Origin: Methanoculleus formosensis
Lineage (GTDB): Archaea > Halobacteriota > Methanomicrobia > Methanomicrobiales > Methanoculleaceae
NCBI RefSeq assembly: GCF_025384765.1
Contig: NZ_VHLL01000002.1
Coordinates: 434,001 to 498,000, forward strand
Direction of reading: 5' to 3'
DNA length: 64,000 bases
A program made the translations under genes and the position numbers. Under the pieces are notes generated by a model. That model was not told the origin of the DNA and made no database searches. It was given only the letters and a program-made list of their open reading frames with translations. Shown one piece after another: positions 60,084 to 64,000 of the stretch (its first letter is position 1; each line of letters begins with the position of its first letter).

Positions 60084-61373
60084 ATGCGTCTACCAATACA
60101 GGCCGTAACCCCGGAGACGGAGTCTGCCGAGATCGTCGGCTGGGTACACGAGGTTCGCGACCTCGGAGGGCTCTCGTTCTTCCTGATCCGCGACCGGACC
60201 GGCATCATCCAGGTGACCATCCCGAAGAAGAAAGTCACGGCAGAGGTCCTTGATGTCGCCCGGAACGTTTCGAGAGAGTCGGTTATCAGGGTCCGGGGCA
60301 GGGTAAAGGCGATCGAGAAAGCACCCGGCGGGCGCGAGCTTGTTCCCGAAGAACTCGAGGTCATCAGCACCGCAGAGAGCCCGCTCCCGCTCGACGTCGC
60401 CGAGAAAGTTCCCGCCGAGATGGATACCCGGCTCGACTCCCGGTTCCTGGACGCAAGGAAACCGCGTGTCCGCGCCATCTTCTTCATCCGGTCGGCGGTG
60501 ACCTCTTCCGCGACCGCGTTCCTCGCCTCCCGGGGCTGCATCAACATCACCACCCCCAAGATCGTCGCCGCTGCTACCGAGGGCGGCACAGAACTCTTCC
60601 CGATCGCCTACTTCGAGAAGGAGGCGTTCCTGAACCAGAGCCCGCAACTCTACAAGCAGATGATGATGGCCGCCGGGTTCGAGAGCGTCTTCGAGCTCGG
60701 GCCCATCTTCCGCGCCGAGGAGCACAACACCGTCCGGCATCTCAACGAGGCGACGAGCCTCGACGTCGAGGTCTCGTTCGCCGACCATAACGACGTCATG
60801 GAACTCCTCGAAGATCTGATCGTCCACGTCTACGAGTATGTCCGGGAGAATTGCGCCGGAGAGCTCGCGGAACTCGGGGTCGACCTCAAGGTCCCCGCAA
60901 AGCCGTTCCCCCGCATCCCCTACGCGGAGGCGATCGAGGTCGCGAACCGCACCATCGAGGAGAAACTCACCTTCGGCGCCGACCTCTCCCCGGCGGCCGA
61001 GCGGGCGATCGGGGATACCGTCGGGCAGCACTACTTCATCGTCGACTGGCCGACCGACATCAGGCCCTACTACGCGATGCCGTATCCCGACCGGCCCGAG
61101 TTCTGCAAGGCGTTCGACATGATGCACCCCCGGATGGAACTCTCCTCCGGCGCCCAGCGTATCCACGACCACGACCTCCTGGTGGAGCGGATCCGTGCGA
61201 AAGGCCTCTCTCCGGAGAGTTTCGAGTTCTACCTGAAACCGTTCCGCTACGGCATGCCGCCACACGCCGGATGGGGACTCGGCATTGAGCGGCTGGTGAT
61301 GACGATGCTCGACCTTGGAAACATCCGCGAAGCGGTGCTCTTCCCGCGCGACCGGCACAGACTGACTCCATGA
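60084..61373 (+). CDS. aspS: Aspartyl-tRNA synthetase, archaeal type
   Basis: A 429-residue class II synthetase. The N-terminal OB-fold (about 1-110) contains [20 protein letters not shown]. Motif 2 is [20 protein letters not shown] and motif 3 [14 protein letters not shown]. There is no bacterial GAD insert, so it is archaeal/eukaryal type. Such enzymes in methanogens may be nondiscriminating and also charge tRNA-Asn, which an amidotransferase then converts; tRNA-Asn in this window would be its substrate in that case. The ATG at 60084 was chosen because the conserved domain begins there. Confidence 0.96.
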   Translation: MRLPIQAVTPETESAEIVGWVHEVRDLGGLSFFLIRDRTGIIQVTIPKKKVTAEVLDVARNVSRESVIRVRGRVKAIEKAPGGRELVPEELEVISTAESPLPLDVAEKVPAEMDTRLDSRFLDARKPRVRAIFFIRSAVTSSATAFLASRGCINITTPKIVAAATEGGTELFPIAYFEKEAFLNQSPQLYKQMMMAAGFESVFELGPIFRAEEHNTVRHLNEATSLDVEVSFADHNDVMELLEDLIVHVYEYVRENCAGELAELGVDLKVPAKPFPRIPYAEAIEVANRTIEEKLTFGADLSPAAERAIGDTVGQHYFIVDWPTDIRPYYAMPYPDRPEFCKAFDMMHPRMELSSGAQRIHDHDLLVERIRAKGLSPESFEFYLKPFRYGMPPHAGWGLGIERLVMTMLDLGNIREAVLFPRDRHRLTP

Positions 61374-61410
61374 ATTTAATTACACCGACAGCCCACGGAT
61401 CGATGTTCCC

Positions 61411-62313
61411 ATGACCCTGACAGGCATGCCCCTCCCGACCACGGTGGTCGGGAGCTATCCCGTGGTGAAAGGCTCAGGGCTCTTCGCCCTCATGGACCCG
61501 CTGAAACATGCGGTGGAGACAGCGGTCGCCGACCAGATCGGCGCCGGGATCGAGATCATCTCCGACGGTCAGGTCCGGGGCGACATGATCCGGGCCTTCA
61601 CCTCCCACCTCCCCGGCATCCGGGGATCGTCGGTCGTCGGGAGGGTCCAGCCGGCCCGGCAGGCCATCACCCTCGCAGATACCCGGTACGCCCTCACCCG
61701 GCACCCGAAGGTGAAAGGCATCCTCACCGGCCCGAGCACGCTCGCGCACGGCCTCATGCTCGATACCACGTTCTACCGGAACAAAGACGAACTGGTTCTC
61801 GACCTCGCGCAGGCGCTCGCGGTCGAGGCGAACTGCCTCCAGGACGCCGGCGTTCGCCTCATCCAGATAGACGAACCGATCTTCTCGACGGGGGCGGCGA
61901 ACATCGCCGTCGGCCGCGAGGCGGTGAACGCGATCGCCGGGAGGCTCCGGGTGCCGGTCTGCCTCCACGTCTGCGGTAGCCTCGAAGACGTCATCGACGA
62001 AGTTCTCAGGACAGACGTTGCCATATTCGATTTTGAGTTCGCGAATAATCCCCAAAACCTCGAAGTGCTCTCGGCAAAAGACCTGCGTGGCCGGATGATC
62101 GGTTACGGCTGCGTGGACTCGGCCGATCCCGCCGTCGAGAGTGTCGAGGTTATCGAGAAACGTATCGAGGCCGGGATCGACGTCTTCTCCCCCGAGCTCA
62201 TGCTCATCGACCCCGACTGCGGTCTCCGGATGCAGACGCGCGATGCGGCGCTCGGAAAACTGAAAAATATGGTTATTGCGGCGGGGCGTGTCCGGGCCGA
62301 GTATACCGGCTAG
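61411..62313 (+). CDS. Core methionine synthase, MetE-like archaeal type
   Basis: A 300-residue protein corresponding to the C-terminal catalytic barrel of cobalamin-independent methionine synthase, lacking the N-terminal half of bacterial MetE. Archaeal proteins of this kind transfer methyl from a corrinoid protein or methylcobalamin to homocysteine. Zinc ligands are in CLHVCGSLEDV (His and Cys), in FDFEFANNPQ (Glu), and in IDPDCGLRMQTRDAA (Cys). The opening TTVVGSYP is typical. It converges with the KaiC-like gene, overlapping its end by 4 nt. Confidence 0.92.
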   Translation: MTLTGMPLPTTVVGSYPVVKGSGLFALMDPLKHAVETAVADQIGAGIEIISDGQVRGDMIRAFTSHLPGIRGSSVVGRVQPARQAITLADTRYALTRHPKVKGILTGPSTLAHGLMLDTTFYRNKDELVLDLAQALAVEANCLQDAGVRLIQIDEPIFSTGAANIAVGREAVNAIAGRLRVPVCLHVCGSLEDVIDEVLRTDVAIFDFEFANNPQNLEVLSAKDLRGRMIGYGCVDSADPAVESVEVIEKRIEAGIDVFSPELMLIDPDCGLRMQTRDAALGKLKNMVIAAGRVRAEYTG

Positions 62314-62894
62314 ACCACCCTGCTCGTCGTCGAGAGTTCGAGGCCTTCTGCGACGATATGGTAGGGGACGACACGCTGCGGCACGTCTGAGCCTTTGAGT
62401 TTCTCGATGGCGAGCGTCCGCTCGAACTCGTTGCCGTGAACCTGCTGCCGGAGGGTGATGAAGACGTCGGCCGCCCGCATGATCCGCGCCTCTTCAGAGG
62501 GGCTGTGGACTCCCGCATAGAGGAGATAGACGATGTTTGCGCCCCCTTCGACGATCGGGCGCGTATCCTCAAGGACGAACCTGACGGCCGTATCGATCCC
62601 CCAGGCGGCGACCAGCGTGGAGAGCGAGTCCACGACGACCTTATCGCCCGTCATCGCCGCTGCCATCGCCGCGGGGTCCATACCCCGTGCGTCGATCATA
62701 CCCTCTCCCGGCACGGTATCGAGCATCAGGTAGGCTCCCGCCCCTTCCCCTTCCTGCCAGAACTGCTGTGCCAGGAGTTCAAGACCGCTCAGCGGGGATC
62801 CGGAGATGACGATACGGGTGCCCGGTGAGAATCCCCCGTCAAGCGCCAGGTCCAGGCCTGCGATTCCTGTCGAACGTCTGGTGGTGTGTGCCAC
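62310..62894 (-). CDS. KaiC/RadA-like protein with degenerate P-loop
   Basis: A 194-residue RecA-fold protein. It begins RRSTGIAGLDLALDGGFSPGTRIVI, as KaiC-like ATPases do, but the P-loop reads GSPLSGLE where GxxGxGKT/S is expected. Lys and Ser/Thr are missing, so ATP binding is doubtful. The Walker B-like segment is KVVVDSLSTLVAAW and the end has EKLKGSDVPQRVVPYHIVAEG, conserved in archaeal KaiC-like families. Related single-domain proteins are common in methanogens, often as regulators of signalling or motility. A non-catalytic partner subunit is likely. Confidence 0.82.
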   Translation of the reverse strand: MAHTTRRSTGIAGLDLALDGGFSPGTRIVISGSPLSGLELLAQQFWQEGEGAGAYLMLDTVPGEGMIDARGMDPAAMAAAMTGDKVVVDSLSTLVAAWGIDTAVRFVLEDTRPIVEGGANIVYLLYAGVHSPSEEARIMRAADVFITLRQQVHGNEFERTLAIEKLKGSDVPQRVVPYHIVAEGLELSTTSRVV

Positions 62895-62946
62895 GTCTCT
62901 ACCTCGGGTATCTTTCGCAGGATCTTCGCCGCCCGCTCCTAAATAA

Positions 62947-64000
62947 CTACCCGGTCGGTTCTGCTCCGGCGGTGCAGTACTCTTCCCGGAGCCGCTTCCT
63001 GAGAAGTTTCCACCCGTTCACCCGGGGGATCTCGCCGGCGATGATGACCCGACGGGGGACTTTGTAGCCTGCGAGGCGTTCGCGGGCGAAGGCGACGATC
63101 TCGTCGGGCGAGACGTCGTCTCCGGCAGGAACCACCACGGCCACCGGGACCTCGCCCCGGCGTTCGTCAATGCACCCGAAGACCGCCGCGTCGCGAACGC
63201 CCGGGTGCTGGACGAGGACGTCCTCGACCTCGGTCGGGTAGACCTTCCAGCCCGACATCACGATCATGTCCTTCTTCCTGTCGGTGATATACAGCATCCC
63301 GTCCTCGTCCAGGTGGCCGACGTCGCCGGTCAGGAACCAGCCGTCGGGGAGGAAGACGGCGGCGGTCTCTTCGGGCATCTGCCAGTAGCCGAGCGCCACC
63401 CCCGGCCCCCGGAGGGCGATCTCGCCGTCGTCGCCGGGCGGGAGTTCCCGTGCGGGATCGTTCGCATCGACGATCTTCACCTCCGAGAACCCGACCGGGG
63501 TGCCGACGCTGCTGAACTCGTCGGCGGTCGCGTAGTGCTCGGGCCGGATGGCGGTCCCGGTCCCGACGACGACCGTCTCGGAGAGGCCGTAGGCGTTGAC
63601 GATGGGGATGCCGAACCGCTCGTGGAAGGGTTTCCAGACGCCGGGCGTCAGGGGGCCGCCGCCGCTGATCATCGCCCGGGCGGTGGCAAGCGCCGTCTCG
63701 GTCCCCGGCGGGGTCTGGATGAGGGAGTGGATCACCGGAGGCATCCCGGCGACGATCGTCGCCCGGTATTCACGGGCAAGGTCGAGGTAGCGGTCGAGAT
63801 CGAACCGCTCCATGACGACGTAGGTTCCCCCGGCCCGGAGGGTGGCGATCCCCCAGCTCACCCCGACGTGCCCCATGGGGTAGATCCCGAGGTAGACGTC
63901 GGCGTCGGTTATTCGGAGGACGTCGCGCTCGGCGTCCATCGCCGCGATCCAGTTCCCGTGGGTGAGCATGGCGCCCTTCGGCTTTCCGGTGGTACCGCTC
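62947..64000 (-). CDS. Acyl-CoA/AMP-forming synthetase, N-terminus beyond the window
   Basis: About 351 residues of an adenylating enzyme (ANL superfamily). At the window edge is SGTTGKPKGAMLTHGNW, the P-loop-like A3 motif. Further motifs are YGLSETVVVGTGTA (A5), DGWFLTGDVGHLDEDGMLYI (A7), TDRKKDMIVMSGWKVYPTEV (A8) and the C-terminal Lys region PRVNGWKLLRKRLREEY (A10). It activates a carboxylic acid, probably a fatty or acyl acid, to acyl-AMP then acyl-CoA. The missing part is about 150-170 residues at the N-terminus. Confidence 0.93.
   Translation of the reverse strand, partial: SGTTGKPKGAMLTHGNWIAAMDAERDVLRITDADVYLGIYPMGHVGVSWGIATLRAGGTYVVMERFDLDRYLDLAREYRATIVAGMPPVIHSLIQTPPGTETALATARAMISGGGPLTPGVWKPFHERFGIPIVNAYGLSETVVVGTGTAIRPEHYATADEFSSVGTPVGFSEVKIVDANDPARELPPGDDGEIALRGPGVALGYWQMPEETAAVFLPDGWFLTGDVGHLDEDGMLYITDRKKDMIVMSGWKVYPTEVEDVLVQHPGVRDAAVFGCIDERRGEVPVAVVVPAGDDVSPDEIVAFARERLAGYKVPRRVIIAGEIPRVNGWKLLRKRLREEYCTAGAEPTG

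Overview
The window reads as a high-GC euryarchaeal methanogen chromosome, most like the order Methanomicrobiales and probably Methanoculleus or a close relative. The markers are the archaeal DNA polymerase D large subunit with an intein, two CofD-type (coenzyme F420) genes, a pyruvoyl-dependent arginine decarboxylase, an archaeal-type split glutamate synthase, the UbiX-UbiD-aconitase X set of the archaeal mevalonate pathway, a DUF2115 protein, and TATA-type promoters close to start codons. The genus is inferred from gene content; no search was possible.

Layout. 1-4 kb: AAA ATPase (cut by the window edge), two overlapping M24 peptidases, a small membrane protein, a winged-helix regulator and tRNA-Asn. 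4.1-6.3 kb: two very small genes, then a CorA-type channel carrying an N-terminal voltage-sensor-like domain. 6.4-11 kb: membrane and flavin proteins and a BtuF/BtuC/BtuD-type metal or cofactor importer whose binding protein has a dockerin-like module. 11-17.6 kb: ClC channel, PRC-barrel protein, a putative HExxH protein, Cache lipoprotein, membrane proteins, DUF2115 and a Lys-rich miniprotein. 17.8-23.1 kb: a decayed M13 peptidase, then a two-gene unit of a membrane protein and a 1060-residue exported protein of unknown function.

23.4-26.9 kb is an accessory, partly AT-rich island: HEPN/nucleotidyltransferase pair, Fic remnant, small ORFs and a lipoprotein, ending at the 3' end of tRNA-Leu. 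27-35.6 kb holds DNA polymerase D (with a 165-residue mini-intein) and, upstream on the same strand, a probable signalling operon of two HEAT-repeat proteins, a PAS histidine kinase, a receiver and a CheB-type methylesterase. 35.7-41.2 kb: PfpI-family protein, P-type ATPase, ArsB/NhaD permease and two small HEAT paralogues. 41.3-45.3 kb is ammonium assimilation: glutamine synthetase diverges from glutamate synthase across a GGAA-N6-TTCC site that matches the known NrpR operator.

45.6-48.6 kb is the UbiX/UbiD/AcnX operon. 48.6-53 kb carries an HD phosphohydrolase, a beta-propeller surface protein and small membrane or SHOCT proteins. 53.2-54.7 kb is a scar of truncated genes (MFS, anSME-like radical SAM, BASS transporter). 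55-64 kb is again core: two tandem CofD paralogues (the first with altered active-site motifs), IscU and TusA-like proteins, a HEAT protein, arginine decarboxylase, AspRS, a core methionine synthase, a KaiC-like protein lacking a normal P-loop, and an acyl-CoA synthetase cut by the window end. No rRNA, CRISPR array or intact insertion sequence was seen.
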